From Huaxiibacter chinensis (lineage in GTDB: Bacteria; Pseudomonadota; Gammaproteobacteria; Enterobacterales; Enterobacteriaceae): DNA of 64,000 nucleotides. The stretch covers positions 47,994 to 111,993 of the forward strand of contig NZ_JAJVHF010000012.1 of NCBI RefSeq assembly GCF_022171985.1. The letters are read 5' to 3'. Shown piece by piece: positions 20,288 through 29,326 of this stretch. Each line of letters begins with the position of its first letter. Within the stretch, counting starts at the first letter, position 1. The position numbers and the translations under genes are program-made. The notes beneath the pieces are model-generated. The model saw only the letters and a program-made list of their open reading frames with translations. It had not been told where the DNA came from and did not search any database.

Positions 20288-20313
20288 GTATACTGTAGGG
20301 GGGTATGGTATAC
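20288..20313. promoter_or_regulatory. FrmR operator
   Basis: GTATAC repeats flank a centre containing TGTAGGGGGGTATG, i.e. an AT-inverted repeat around a run of six G. This is the classic type of FrmR/RcnR/CsoR operator (G-tract with AT-rich inverted arms) and is 10 bases upstream of the frmR start. Confidence 0.85.
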
Positions 20314-20442
20314 CCTGCGTTCTCAGGATGCAAACCTCGGTTTCTCCCCGTGCCGACGTCCAGACCCGGTTACCCGTGTTTCATTTCATAAAAAATGCTG
20401 TAATATGCAATATATTGCGACATTTTGCAGGAACACTGATCG

Positions 20443-21189
20443 ATGCATAAAACCGCCCGTCAAAAATATTTGCTTGATTTGATTAGTGAAAATGGTCAGG
20501 TCAGCATCAGTGAGCTGGTTGATAAACTGCAGGTTTCTGCGGATACCGTTCGGCGCGATCTCAGCGACCTTGAGAAAAAAGGACTGGCGCAAAAAAACCA
20601 CGGCGGCGCGATTGCGCTCGATCTCTCTGCCATGAACCGACGTGAACGCACCACCCTTTTGCCAGAAACGAAGCAACGGCTGGGCAAAATGGTCGCGGCA
20701 CAGGTTCCCGCCGGTTCCACCCTTTTTCTCGATGCGGGGAGCACGATGATGGCGGTTGCCGCCTTTCTCAAGGGCCCGCTTACCGTTATCACGACGTCCC
20801 TGGACATTGCTCAGTTATTCAGTGAGCGGGCGGATATCGACTTGATTCTGGCAGGCGGAAACTGGGATGCGCAGCAGCGGCTGTTCGCGGGCAGCGCGAC
20901 ACTGTCACTTCTGAATCGCTACCGGGCAGATATCGCCATTCTTGGCGCCTGTGCTATCGATGCCCGACTGGGTTTGAGCGCCAGCCAGGAAGCCGATGCC
21001 GGGGTCAAGCGCGCCATGATCGCAGCGAGCCATCAGCACTGGCTGGTCGCCGATCATATGAAGCTCAACCAGCGCGCCCCTTACCTCGTGGCCGGGTTGA
21101 GCGATATTCAACACCTGTTTCTCGATCGTCCCTGGGCAGAACTCAGGGACGCAGGCGACATGCACGTCCATATTGCAAAAGCAGACTAA
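20443..21189 (+). CDS. DeoR-family transcriptional regulator
   Basis: 248 residues. N-terminal DeoR helix-turn-helix (RQKYLLDLISENGQVSISELVDKLQVSADTVRRDLSDLEKKG, about residues 6-48) with the NHGGAI hinge, then a DeoRC sugar-phosphate-binding domain with DAGSTMMAVA near residue 97 and LAGGNWDAQQRLFAG. DeoR repressors usually sense a phosphorylated sugar. It starts an operon with a Gfo/Idh oxidoreductase, separated by 12 bases, and is divergent from frmR. It replaces the K-12 hokB/ydcA segment. Ligand unknown. Confidence 0.92.
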   Translation: MHKTARQKYLLDLISENGQVSISELVDKLQVSADTVRRDLSDLEKKGLAQKNHGGAIALDLSAMNRRERTTLLPETKQRLGKMVAAQVPAGSTLFLDAGSTMMAVAAFLKGPLTVITTSLDIAQLFSERADIDLILAGGNWDAQQRLFAGSATLSLLNRYRADIAILGACAIDARLGLSASQEADAGVKRAMIAASHQHWLVADHMKLNQRAPYLVAGLSDIQHLFLDRPWAELRDAGDMHVHIAKAD

Positions 21190-21201
21190 TGCGGAGTGGT
21201 T

Positions 21202-22278
21202 ATGAATAAAGTTATACAAGACGGTAAAAGTATCAATGTCGCTTTGATCGGCTATGGATTCGTTGGCAAGACGTTTCATGCCCCGTTAATCCAGTCAGTG
21301 CCCGGCCTGAACCTGACGCTAGTCTCATCCAGAGATGCAGAAAAGGTCAATCGCGATCTGCCGGACGTTACCGTGGTAGCGACGCCGGAAGAAGCCATTC
21401 ACCATCCGGATATTGATCTGGTCGTTATCGCCTCGCCCAATGCCACTCATGCCCCACTGGCCACGCTGGCGCTGAAGGCAGGCAAGCATGTGGTGGTGGA
21501 TAAACCGTTCACCCTTGATATGCGTGAAGCCAGAGATCTCATTGCGCTGGCGGAGGAGAAACAGACCCTGCTGTCGGTGTTCCATAATCGTCGCTGGGAC
21601 AGTGATTATCTGGGCATTAAAGCGGTTATCGAACAAGGAATGATTGGCAATGTGAAGCATTTTGAGTCACATATCGATCGCTTTCGCCCGGAAGTGCGCG
21701 TGCGCTGGAGAGAGCAAAATGTTCCGGGCAGCGGTTTATGGTTTGATTTAGGGCCGCATATCATTGACCAGGCGTTGCAGCTGTTTGGTTTACCCCAGTC
21801 GGTACAGGGCAATATCGCCACTCTGCGTCAGGGTGCGGAGATCAACGACTGGGCGCACGTCGTCCTGAATTACCCGCAGCATAAGGTCATTCTGCACTGC
21901 AGTATGCTGGCGGCAGGTGGCGTTCAGCGTTTCACCGTCCATGGCGACAACGCCAGCGTCGTCAAAGCGACTATCGATCAGCAGGAAAGCCAGCTGCTGG
22001 CGGGGGTTATTCCTGGCAGCGCACACTGGGGCGAAGACAGCGACGATCTGGTGGTATACGACGCCAGCGGGCAGCCACAGACGCATCGCACGCCTAAGGG
22101 CGATCAGCGCCAGTACTATATTCAGATACGCGACGCCCTGAACGGGAAAAGAAGCAATCCGGTTCCTCCGGTTGAGGCGCTGGCGGTAATGGCGGTGCTG
22201 GAAGCGGCGGTTAAATCCTCCGACACCGGCACCACGCAAACCGTGTCATTGACGGACAGCGAGCGGGAACAACTGTAA
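21202..22278 (+). CDS. Gfo/Idh/MocA-family oxidoreductase (YdgJ-like)
   Basis: 358 residues, paralogue of E. coli YdgJ (346). The N-terminal NAD(P)-binding domain carries GYGFVGKTFHAPLI and the family motif KPFT within VVVDKPFTLD; the substrate domain includes FHNRRWDSD, HIDRFRPEVRVRWREQ and the likely catalytic DLGPHIIDQAL histidine. Gfo/Idh enzymes oxidise or reduce sugars, inositols and related polyols. The reading frame allows a GTG at 21196, but ATG 21202 has a well spaced GGAG. Probably co-transcribed with and controlled by the upstream DeoR regulator. The substrate is unknown. Confidence 0.92.
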   Translation: MNKVIQDGKSINVALIGYGFVGKTFHAPLIQSVPGLNLTLVSSRDAEKVNRDLPDVTVVATPEEAIHHPDIDLVVIASPNATHAPLATLALKAGKHVVVDKPFTLDMREARDLIALAEEKQTLLSVFHNRRWDSDYLGIKAVIEQGMIGNVKHFESHIDRFRPEVRVRWREQNVPGSGLWFDLGPHIIDQALQLFGLPQSVQGNIATLRQGAEINDWAHVVLNYPQHKVILHCSMLAAGGVQRFTVHGDNASVVKATIDQQESQLLAGVIPGSAHWGEDSDDLVVYDASGQPQTHRTPKGDQRQYYIQIRDALNGKRSNPVPPVEALAVMAVLEAAVKSSDTGTTQTVSLTDSEREQL

Positions 22279-22288
22279 TAACGGATTA

Positions 22289-22314
22289 GCGACCTGCGGC
22301 CTGCCGCAGGTCGC
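22289..22314. terminator. Hairpin between convergent oxidoreductase and transporter genes
   Basis: Perfect 11-bp stem (GCGACCTGCGG / CCGCAGGTCGC) with a 4-base loop, located between two convergent stops. No T-tract follows on either strand, so it may be a 3'-end stabilising hairpin or a rho-assisted terminator. Confidence 0.6.
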
Positions 22315-22320
22315 GCCTGA

Positions 22321-23646
22321 CTAGCGCTGTAAAGGCTGTCCCGCCGTCTCTTTGGCACGCAGGACGGTGATAAAGGTAATCAACGCTGCGCCCATGACGT
22401 ACCAGGCCGGTGAAAACGGATTGCCCGTTGCCGTCATCAGATAGGCCGAGAACCACGGCGTGATGCCGCCAAAAAAAGCGACAGCCACGTTATACGCAAT
22501 GGAGATCCCACCGTAGCGAATGCGGGTCGGGAACAGCTCCGCCATCGCCGCGGTACAGGCCCCGTCAAACGCGGCAATAAAGGCGCCGAGCAGCAGCATG
22601 GCCATCACCGCGGATAACATATCGCCGCGAGCCATGAGCATCATCGCCGGCCAGGTGAAGAGAATAAACCCTGCACATCCCGCCAGCATCAGCGGTTTAC
22701 GGCCAAACTTGTCGGATAGATACCCCATAAACGGCACCATGACGGCAATGGCAAAGAGTCCGATGGTGGTGATGGCGTAGGAGTCCAGTTTCGAATAATG
22801 CAGTTCGGTTGAGAGATAGCTGGGCATAAAGGTTTGCAGCGTCCAGTGCCCGACGGCTTTAATCACCACAAACCCCACGCAGAAAAAGAGCGCGCTCCAG
22901 GCTGTGGTCAGCGCCATACGCAGTGGCGAAGAAGCCGTTTTGCCACTCTTCGCCATTTCCAGAAATTCCGGTGAATCTTCGAGATGCGTTCGCAGATACA
23001 GGCCCACCCAGCCTAACGGCCCGGCGATCAGGAATGGGATACGCCAGCCCCAGTCCGTCATGGCGGCCTCGCCCAGCGAGGCGGTCAGTAAAAAGACCAG
23101 TCCCGAACCGGCAACAAATGCCATAAAGCCGAAGTTATCAATCCAGCAGGTGAAATAGCCACGCCGCTCTGTCGGGGCATATTCCGCCAAAAATGTCGTC
23201 GCGCCGGAACTCTCTCCCCCTGCGGCAAAGCCCTGCACCAGACGCGTTAATACCAGCAATACGGTAGCGGTAATCCCCACCTGCGAATACGTCGGCAGTA
23301 GCCCCATTAAAAAGGTGGCACCCGAGGTGAGCATAATCACCGTCGCCAGCACCTTTTTACGCCCGATGCGGTCGCCAAGGGAGCCGAAATAGAGCCCACC
23401 CAGCGGGCGCATAATAAAGCCTGCGCCAAATACAGCAAATGACGAGAGCAAGGCGACCGACGGCTCTCCGGCCTGGAAAAACTGCAGGCCAATAATGGCG
23501 GCCAGCGTGCCGTATAGCCCAAAATCAAACCATTCCACAAAATGGCCAATCCCGGTGGCAAGTAATACTTTACGCAATTTAGGCACGGCGCGGTTCTCAC
23601 TGGTCTCAAGTGAACTGTCTAATGATTGCTGAGATGAATGATTCAT
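22321..23646 (-). CDS. MHS-family (metabolite:H+ symporter) MFS transporter
   Basis: 441 residues, 12 predicted transmembrane helices. N-terminal MHS signature LATGIGHFVEWFDFGLYG and the loop 2-3 motif GSLGDRIGRKKVL; the repeated motif in the second half is GYLSDKFGRKPLM; RLVQGFAAGGESSGATTFLAEYAP is typical of the ProP/KgtP/ShiA group. Members take up organic acids, osmolytes or shikimate with protons. It is convergent with the DeoR/oxidoreductase operon, so a shared substrate is possible but unproven. Confidence 0.9.
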   Translation of the reverse strand: MNHSSQQSLDSSLETSENRAVPKLRKVLLATGIGHFVEWFDFGLYGTLAAIIGLQFFQAGEPSVALLSSFAVFGAGFIMRPLGGLYFGSLGDRIGRKKVLATVIMLTSGATFLMGLLPTYSQVGITATVLLVLTRLVQGFAAGGESSGATTFLAEYAPTERRGYFTCWIDNFGFMAFVAGSGLVFLLTASLGEAAMTDWGWRIPFLIAGPLGWVGLYLRTHLEDSPEFLEMAKSGKTASSPLRMALTTAWSALFFCVGFVVIKAVGHWTLQTFMPSYLSTELHYSKLDSYAITTIGLFAIAVMVPFMGYLSDKFGRKPLMLAGCAGFILFTWPAMMLMARGDMLSAVMAMLLLGAFIAAFDGACTAAMAELFPTRIRYGGISIAYNVAVAFFGGITPWFSAYLMTATGNPFSPAWYVMGAALITFITVLRAKETAGQPLQR

Positions 23647-23820
23647 ACCCTCTCCTGAACAGTATGCCAGTTAACGACGGAGTTGGCGCCAGAGCAGAGG
23701 AAGGCTTTCTCGTCGCAGTGTTTCTATTATAGATATACTTAATGCGACGGATTCACGTAATCTGATGATAAAAAATGTGACATAACGCGGAATGACGCGA
23801 CCGAAAACAAATCACGATCA

Positions 23821-23850
23821 CAAAAAAACCCGCTGACAGAGCAGCGGGTT
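23821..23850 (-). terminator. Rho-independent terminator of cybB
   Basis: Stem AACCCGCTG / CAGCGGGTT with a 6-base loop followed by a T-run on the minus strand, about 19 bases past the cybB stop. Confidence 0.87.
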
Positions 23851-23869
23851 TCGCCAGCGCGGAGAAGGA

Positions 23870-24400
23870 TTAACCGCGTTTTTTCGGCATCATGCGCAAC
23901 AGCGTATTATCTTTCCAGAAATAGTGGTGCATCAGGGCAGCCGCCGCGTGCAGGCCGATCACAAAGTAGCCCAGATTAGCCAACGTGATGTGCCACGCTT
24001 TCAGCGAATCCACCAAATCGAAATTCGCTTCCGCCGCGTGCGGCATCACCATGCCAAAAGCAAACCAGTCATTGCCCCGGTTGTACATCATCACAATGCC
24101 CACAATCGGCAGCACGATAAAGAGCACATAGACAATCAAATGGCCAAGGTGCGACATGCCGGTGATCATCGGTTTGGGTTTTGGCTGAATGGGCGGAGCC
24201 GGGAATTTCAGACGGATAAACAGACGCGCCACCATCAGCACCAGGATCGAAATCCCGCACGAGACGTGGATCATATTGATAAGCGGACGGGCGCTGCGCG
24301 GGAAGTCACCGCGAAATTCCATGGCGCAGTACGCCACAATGACCAGCAGAAAGACCAGCCAGTGGATACCGATTTGCAGGCCGGTATATTTGTTACGCAT
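23870..24400 (-). CDS. cybB: Cytochrome b561 (CybB)
   Basis: 176 residues, same length as E. coli CybB, near identical in the helices. Four transmembrane helices with haem-ligand histidines in IGIHWLVFLL (as LQIGIHWLVFLLVIVAYCAM), INMIHVSCGIS, GHLIVYVLF and GLHAAAALMHHYF. It is a di-haem inner-membrane protein acting as superoxide:ubiquinone oxidoreductase in recent work on E. coli. Monocistronic, divergent from gapC. Confidence 0.96.
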   Translation of the reverse strand: MRNKYTGLQIGIHWLVFLLVIVAYCAMEFRGDFPRSARPLINMIHVSCGISILVLMVARLFIRLKFPAPPIQPKPKPMITGMSHLGHLIVYVLFIVLPIVGIVMMYNRGNDWFAFGMVMPHAAEANFDLVDSLKAWHITLANLGYFVIGLHAAAALMHHYFWKDNTLLRMMPKKRG

Positions 24401-24590
24401 ATTATTTCCTGAACGAATACGTAGAAAGCGTCAACATAACGGGCTTTCCTTAAAAATTCATTAACTTTTCTTGATGATTTATCAAAAGCTTTGCAGGTAA
24501 ATGAAGCATCTTCAATTGCCTCACGCGCCGACATGGTCTAAGCCTGGATAAGTTTAAACTGTCGCATTGTTCAATCTAACGGGAGTGACC

Positions 24591-25592
24591 ATGAGTAAAA
24601 TTGGCATTAATGGGTTTGGCCGTATTGGGCGTCTGGTGCTGCGTCGCCTGCTTGAAACGAAGGATAGCAATACCGTAGTGGCGATTAACGATCTCACCTC
24701 TCCGAAGGTGCTGGCTTACCTGCTTAAACATGACTCTAACTACGGTCCTTTCCCCTGGAGCGTCGACTTTACGGAAGATTCGCTGATTGTGGACGGTCAG
24801 TCCATCTCGGTGTACGCCGAAAAAGAGGCGAAACATATTCCGTGGTCTTCGGCGGGCGTTGATCTGGTGGTTGAATGCACCGGTTTCTACACATCGGAAG
24901 ACAAATCCAAAGCGCATCTGGAAGCGGGCGCGAAAAAAGTGTTGATTTCCGCCCCTGCGGGTGAGATGAAAACCATTGTCTTCAATGTGAATGACGACAC
25001 CATTGATGCCAGCGATACCATCATCTCCGTCGCCTCCTGCACCACCAACTGCCTGGCGCCGCTCGCGAAGGCCCTGCATGATGCCTTTGAAATCAAAGTG
25101 GGCACGATGACCACGATCCACGCCTATACCGGCACTCAGGCGCTGGTGGATGGCCCACGCGGAAAAGATCTTCGCGCCTCGCGTGCCGCGGCTGAAAATA
25201 TTATTCCCCACACCACCGGGGCGGCTAAAGCAATTGGACTGGTGATTCCCGCCCTGAGCGGCAAGCTGAAAGGCCATGCGCAACGCGTTCCGGTGAAAAC
25301 CGGTTCCGTGACAGAACTGGTGGCCGTTCTGGGTAAAAAAGTGACCGTAGACGACATCCATCAGGCGCTGAAAAAAGCCACGGAAGGAAACGAATCCTTC
25401 GGCTATACCGACGAGGAGATTGTCTCCTCTGACGTCATTGGCTCCCATTTCGGTTCGGTATTTGACGCCACCCAAACCGAAGTGGCTGAGGCGGGTGATG
25501 TGCAACTGGTCAAAGCCGTGGCCTGGTACGATAACGAATATGGCTTTGTCACACAGCTAGTGCGTACTCTCGATAAGTTTGCCGCGCTATAA
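24591..25592 (+). CDS. gapC: Glyceraldehyde-3-phosphate dehydrogenase GapC
   Basis: 333-residue phosphorylating GAPDH. NAD-binding start [18 protein letters not shown]; catalytic Cys in SCTTNCLAP with His in [10 protein letters not shown]; phosphate-site [19 protein letters not shown]-terminal WYDNEYGF. Start at 24591 has a GGGAG Shine-Dalgarno 5 nt upstream; the longer ORF to 24567 is not needed. It occupies the position of gapC, which is a disrupted pseudogene in E. coli K-12; here the frame is intact with all active-site motifs. The housekeeping gapA would be elsewhere. Confidence 0.95.
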   Translation: MSKIGINGFGRIGRLVLRRLLETKDSNTVVAINDLTSPKVLAYLLKHDSNYGPFPWSVDFTEDSLIVDGQSISVYAEKEAKHIPWSSAGVDLVVECTGFYTSEDKSKAHLEAGAKKVLISAPAGEMKTIVFNVNDDTIDASDTIISVASCTTNCLAPLAKALHDAFEIKVGTMTTIHAYTGTQALVDGPRGKDLRASRAAAENIIPHTTGAAKAIGLVIPALSGKLKGHAQRVPVKTGSVTELVAVLGKKVTVDDIHQALKKATEGNESFGYTDEEIVSSDVIGSHFGSVFDATQTEVAEAGDVQLVKAVAWYDNEYGFVTQLVRTLDKFAAL

Positions 25593-25599
25593 CCTTCCT

Positions 25600-25619
25600 G
25601 CGGGCAGCCTGCTGCCCGC
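25600..25619 (+). terminator. Hairpin after gapC
   Basis: Perfect 8-bp stem GCGGGCAG / CTGCCCGC with a CCTG loop, 8 bases past the gapC stop; the following bases are not T-rich, so termination strength is uncertain. Confidence 0.55.
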
Positions 25620-25694
25620 CGTTGTGAATCCCTTCCCGTTTTTATAAAGCTTGCCATGGTATAACCCTGACTTTCTCAAAAAGGGAGTGAACAG

Positions 25695-26621
25695 ATGGAT
25701 GCGCTGACCCGCGAAGTGCTTGAAGACCTGATGGCCGACGCCGTGGCCCGTTCGAAGACCTTCTCCGTGTGGCCCGGCGGCGAGGCCCCCGGCGCGAAAG
25801 CGAGTGAGGCGGTGTTTACGCCTGAACCTCATCATACGGGTACGTCGAATTACGATCGCTCAGTCACTGGCGTTCGCGCACCGGAAATCACGGTTTATGC
25901 GCCCGCGAAGCCGAACGGCACAGGCATTCTGGTGACGCCAGGCGGGTCATACCGCCGCGTGGTGCTGGATAAAGAAGGCAGCGCCCTCGCCCCCTTTTTT
26001 AATCAACGCGGCTATACCTTGTTTGTGATGACCTACCGCCTGCCGGGTGATAAGCATCTGGAAGGCGCGGATGCTCCGCTGGCCGATGTACAGCGCGCCC
26101 TGCGCACGATTCGGGCCAACGCCCGGGAATGGCAACTGGACCCGCTGCGTATTGGGGTGATGGGTTTCTCGGCGGGTGGACACGTTGCGGCAAGTCTGGG
26201 CACGCGCTTTGACGAAAAGGTTTATCAGCCGGTGGATGACATTGATGAGCAAAGCGCGCGCCCTGCGTTTATGGCGCTGGTCTATCCGGTTATCACCATG
26301 CATGCGGATATTGACCACCCCGGCTCGCGTCATGAGCTGATTGGTGACACTCCATCGCCTGAACAGGTGCATCGCTATTCCCTTGAAGACCGTGCCACCA
26401 GCAGCACGCCACCCACCTTTCTGCTCCATGCCATTGACGATCCGGCGGTAAAAGTGGACAACAGTCTGGTCATGTTCAACGCCCTGCGGCGCGCCGGGGT
26501 TGCCGTCGAAATGCATCTGTTTGAGCGAGGTAAACACGGATTTGGAATTCGTGACGCGATCGGCTTACCCGTCGCGGTCTGGCCGGAACTGATGATGAAC
26601 TGGATAGCCACTAAAGTGTAA
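25695..26621 (+). CDS. Alpha/beta hydrolase (acetyl-esterase type)
   Basis: 308-residue alpha/beta hydrolase like the Aes/acetylxylan-esterase (COG0657) group. Nucleophile Ser159 in GFSAGGH, acid Asp248/249 in HAIDDPAVKV and His281 in KHGFGI form the triad; TPGGSY near residue 81 replaces the HGGG oxyanion motif. There is no signal peptide. A weak AAGGGAGTG Shine-Dalgarno precedes the ATG. It lies between gapC and aldA, where K-12 has no counterpart. Likely deacylates a small or carbohydrate ester; the substrate is unknown. Confidence 0.88.
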   Translation: MDALTREVLEDLMADAVARSKTFSVWPGGEAPGAKASEAVFTPEPHHTGTSNYDRSVTGVRAPEITVYAPAKPNGTGILVTPGGSYRRVVLDKEGSALAPFFNQRGYTLFVMTYRLPGDKHLEGADAPLADVQRALRTIRANAREWQLDPLRIGVMGFSAGGHVAASLGTRFDEKVYQPVDDIDEQSARPAFMALVYPVITMHADIDHPGSRHELIGDTPSPEQVHRYSLEDRATSSTPPTFLLHAIDDPAVKVDNSLVMFNALRRAGVAVEMHLFERGKHGFGIRDAIGLPVAVWPELMMNWIATKV

Positions 26622-26626
26622 AAATG

Positions 26627-26652
26627 GCCCGGGGCAGATGCCTGCGCCGGGC
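26627..26652. terminator. Hairpin between hydrolase and aldA
   Basis: GCCCGG / CCGGGC outer stem with an inner GGCA / TGCC pairing between two convergent stop codons. No long T-tract; weak evidence. Confidence 0.4.
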
Positions 26653-26660
26653 TCTACGTA

Positions 26661-28100
26661 TTACGACTGTAAGTAGACGACCTGGGTCTGGAGATACTCG
26701 TGCAGACCATGCTTACCGTCGGCACCGCCTATCCCCGACTTGCGCCAGCCCGCGTGGAAGCCCTGCATCGCTTCAAAGTTCTCGCGGTTGATATAGGTTT
26801 CGCCAAACTTCAGCCCCTTAATAGCTTTCATGGCGACATTCAGATCCTGCGTATAAACCGATGACGTCAGGCCGTATTCGCTGTCATTCGCCATCTCCAG
26901 GGCCTCTTCCAGCGTGTCAAAAGCCACCACCGGTAAAACCGGACCAAAGGTCTCCTCATGCATGATGGTCATCTCCTGACGCACGTTCAGCAGCAGCGTC
27001 GGCGGATAAAAGAACCCTATGCCTTCAACGGCTTTTCCCCCAAGCACTACGCTCGCGCCCTCCTCAACGGCACGCGCCACCTTTTGCTCTACGCGTTCGA
27101 GTGCCGCGGCATTGATCAAGGGTCCCATCGCGATATCCTGGCGTTCTGCCGGATCACCAAACTGAACGGCCTTCATCGCCTCGCCCAGACGATTCACAAA
27201 ACGATCGTAAATCCCTTTTTGCACATACACGCGCTCGGCGCAGTTACAAACCTGCCCGGTGTTAATGACACGTGAATCCACAATGGCTTTGACTGCCAGC
27301 TCCAGATTCGCGTCGTCCATAACAATCGCAGGCGCCTTGCCGCCCAGTTCCAGGCACACTTTGGTGATATTTTTTGCCGCGGCCGTCATGATTTTTTCAC
27401 CCGCGGTCACGCTGCCCGTCATGCTGACCATCGCCACTTTCGGGTTTCCGGCCAGCTCCTGACCGACGGTTTCGCCGCGGCCGAGAACCAGGTTAAAGAC
27501 GCCTTTTGGCAGGCCAATCTCATCGACAATTTTGGCAAAGGCAATGGCGTTATTCGGGGTAAATTCGCTGGGTTTAATCACAATGGTATTACCGGTAATA
27601 AGCGCCGGCGCCAGCTTGCGGGCAATCAGGAAGAAGGGGAAGTTCCACGGCAGGATGCCGGTAGTGACGCCCAACGCCCGTTTGAAGACCAGAATATTTT
27701 CGCCTGGACGGTCGCTTTGCAGGATTTCTCCCTCATAGCGGCGTGCCCATTCAGCCATGTAGTCGATATAATCGGCCGTGAAGTTCACCTCCACGTCGGC
27801 CAGGGGCTGAATTTTGCCGCCTTCCGCCACGATCAAGGCGCTAATTTCGCTGGCACGCTCGCGGATCCCGGCAGCGATCTTACGCAACCAACCGGCACGT
27901 TCGATAGCAGGCAGCGCTTCCCAGCCAGCCTGCGCTCGCTCAGCGGCATCAATGGCCTTACGCGCATCTTCAGCGTGACCGTCGGGGATGCGGGAAATGA
28001 CCTCTTCGGTGGCGGGGTTAATGACATCAATCCACGCCTCACCTTGCCAGGCAACAAACTGTCCATCGATATACATAGGATGTTGTACGGGTACTGTCAT
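26661..28100 (-). CDS. aldA: Lactaldehyde/glycolaldehyde dehydrogenase AldA
   Basis: 479 residues, the exact length of E. coli AldA and very similar. NAD-dependent aldehyde dehydrogenase oxidising L-lactaldehyde (fucose/rhamnose catabolism) and glycolaldehyde. Catalytic Cys in NTGQVCNCAERVYV, general-base Glu in CLELGGKAPAIV, cofactor loop SMTGSVTAGEKI, oxyanion PWNFPFFL. Start at 28100 (MTVPVQHPMYIDGQF) has GGAGCAGG upstream; the ORF could be read from 28133 without support. A CRP-like palindrome lies about 95 bp upstream, consistent with known catabolite control of aldA. Confidence 0.96.
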   Translation of the reverse strand: MTVPVQHPMYIDGQFVAWQGEAWIDVINPATEEVISRIPDGHAEDARKAIDAAERAQAGWEALPAIERAGWLRKIAAGIRERASEISALIVAEGGKIQPLADVEVNFTADYIDYMAEWARRYEGEILQSDRPGENILVFKRALGVTTGILPWNFPFFLIARKLAPALITGNTIVIKPSEFTPNNAIAFAKIVDEIGLPKGVFNLVLGRGETVGQELAGNPKVAMVSMTGSVTAGEKIMTAAAKNITKVCLELGGKAPAIVMDDANLELAVKAIVDSRVINTGQVCNCAERVYVQKGIYDRFVNRLGEAMKAVQFGDPAERQDIAMGPLINAAALERVEQKVARAVEEGASVVLGGKAVEGIGFFYPPTLLLNVRQEMTIMHEETFGPVLPVVAFDTLEEALEMANDSEYGLTSSVYTQDLNVAMKAIKGLKFGETYINRENFEAMQGFHAGWRKSGIGGADGKHGLHEYLQTQVVYLQS

Positions 28101-28192
28101 AACCTGCTCCTGTAATTGCACTGTTTTTAACAAGTAAAATTATTGTTAAAAACTACAACCCTGAAGTCAGTTTCCTACCCTATCACGCTGTT

Positions 28193-28212
28193 TTTGTGAG
28201 ACATCTCAAAAA
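28193..28212. promoter_or_regulatory. Candidate CRP site upstream of aldA
   Basis: TGTGA-N6-TCAAA, nine of ten matches to the CRP consensus TGTGA-N6-TCACA, inside a T-run/A-run palindrome (TGAGA-CA-TCTCA core). It is about 95 bp upstream of the aldA start codon. AldA is subject to catabolite repression in E. coli. Confidence 0.5.
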
Positions 28213-28260
28213 AGCACCGCGAATATACAACATTTGAATTACACCCAAGCAACATTAAAT

Positions 28261-28292
28261 GCCCGTTTGCGGCAAAGGTGACGCAAACGGGC
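28261..28292 (-). terminator. Terminator of ydcF
   Basis: Perfect 11-bp stem GCCCGTTTGCG / CGCAAACGGGC with a 10-base loop, 5 bases past the ydcF stop; the minus-strand tail ATTTAATG is only partly T-rich. Confidence 0.7.
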
Positions 28293-28297
28293 AAGGC

Positions 28298-29092
28298 TCA
28301 GAGAAGCGAACGGCTGACCAGCGCATCCGTTAAAATGGTATCGGTGCGGATGATTTGCCAGGCGGCCTCTACCTCCTGCGGGATATCGACGTGAATAATA
28401 AAGTCGCGACCGGCAGGACCGTAGCCGTTAACGTCGTCGCGCAGACGCGGTATTTCGCCAAAGACCAGCGACAGATAGCGCTCGACGGGCCAGAGACCGT
28501 CGCTCGGCCCGCTAAAGACCAGCCCATCGTCGCTGTTTTGCAGTCGCGGGGTAAGGCCCGGATGGCTCACCCGCTGCGGTGGCGTGGCTTCCTCCTGCAG
28601 CAACCTGGCAAAGGTCGCCATGGTGCGGCGTTGCATGGTCGGGTCCTGCACCACGAGAAGTCGGTCAGCTTTCATATTCCGGTGTTTGATTAAATCCCAG
28701 CTAAAGCGGGCATTCTCACCACAGTTGGTTGACTGATCTTCCACAATGATTTTCTCATCCGGAATGGCCCAGAACTGACGCGCAATATCCGCAAGGATTG
28801 CCGCCTCAGCGCGGCCTGTCGTCGGGACGGTATTGTAGCGTGGGTGACGGGCAATGGACGCGTAAAGAAACGTCGTGGAGTGACCAATACCACCGCTGAT
28901 GACGAGCGGCACGTCCTGCTCCTGCGCAAAACGACAGGCCGCATCTATCGACGGAATAACGGCGTTACCCGCCAGGATCACTGCATCAACCTGCTGAATA
29001 CCCAGCAGGTCATCCTGCGCCAGCCAGTCGCCAACCGTATTAACGGCAGCGAGAGTGGTGTCGGGAAGACGGGGAAAAATTTCCAGTATCAT
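28298..29092 (-). CDS. ydcF: YdcF, DUF218-family protein
   Basis: 264 residues (E. coli YdcF 266). DUF218/YdcF fold with the conserved VILAGNAVIPSIDAAC, ISGGIGHSTTFLY, TGRAEAAILADIA, EDQSTNCGENARFS and QDPTMQRRTMATF motifs. E. coli YdcF binds S-adenosylmethionine; its role is not established. A very good AAGGAGG Shine-Dalgarno precedes the ATG. It lies upstream of aldA on the same strand but is separated by a terminator and aldA's own promoter region. Confidence 0.93.
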   Translation of the reverse strand: MILEIFPRLPDTTLAAVNTVGDWLAQDDLLGIQQVDAVILAGNAVIPSIDAACRFAQEQDVPLVISGGIGHSTTFLYASIARHPRYNTVPTTGRAEAAILADIARQFWAIPDEKIIVEDQSTNCGENARFSWDLIKHRNMKADRLLVVQDPTMQRRTMATFARLLQEEATPPQRVSHPGLTPRLQNSDDGLVFSGPSDGLWPVERYLSLVFGEIPRLRDDVNGYGPAGRDFIIHVDIPQEVEAAWQIIRTDTILTDALVSRSLL

Positions 29093-29326
29093 TGTGACCT
29101 CCTTACAGCCTTTGTTTTCAGCCTAACGCATCTCACCTGACTCACCACAGGAGCACTCCTAAAGGCCGATCGCCATCTTCTGCGCCCGCATTCCCGGTTA
29201 TTTCTCCTTCAAATACAATCAGCATTTGATTAAATACAGCTTTTCATATTCACTTGAATTATGGTTTGCGCCAGACGTAAAATCATTAGCCCACTAATAA
29301 TTCGATTTTCCCAAGGTAAAAACGAT

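Noticed and set aside
24576..25505. 309-codon open frame antisense to gapC
   Set aside because: Shadow of the conserved GAPDH gene; no Shine-Dalgarno or family similarity.
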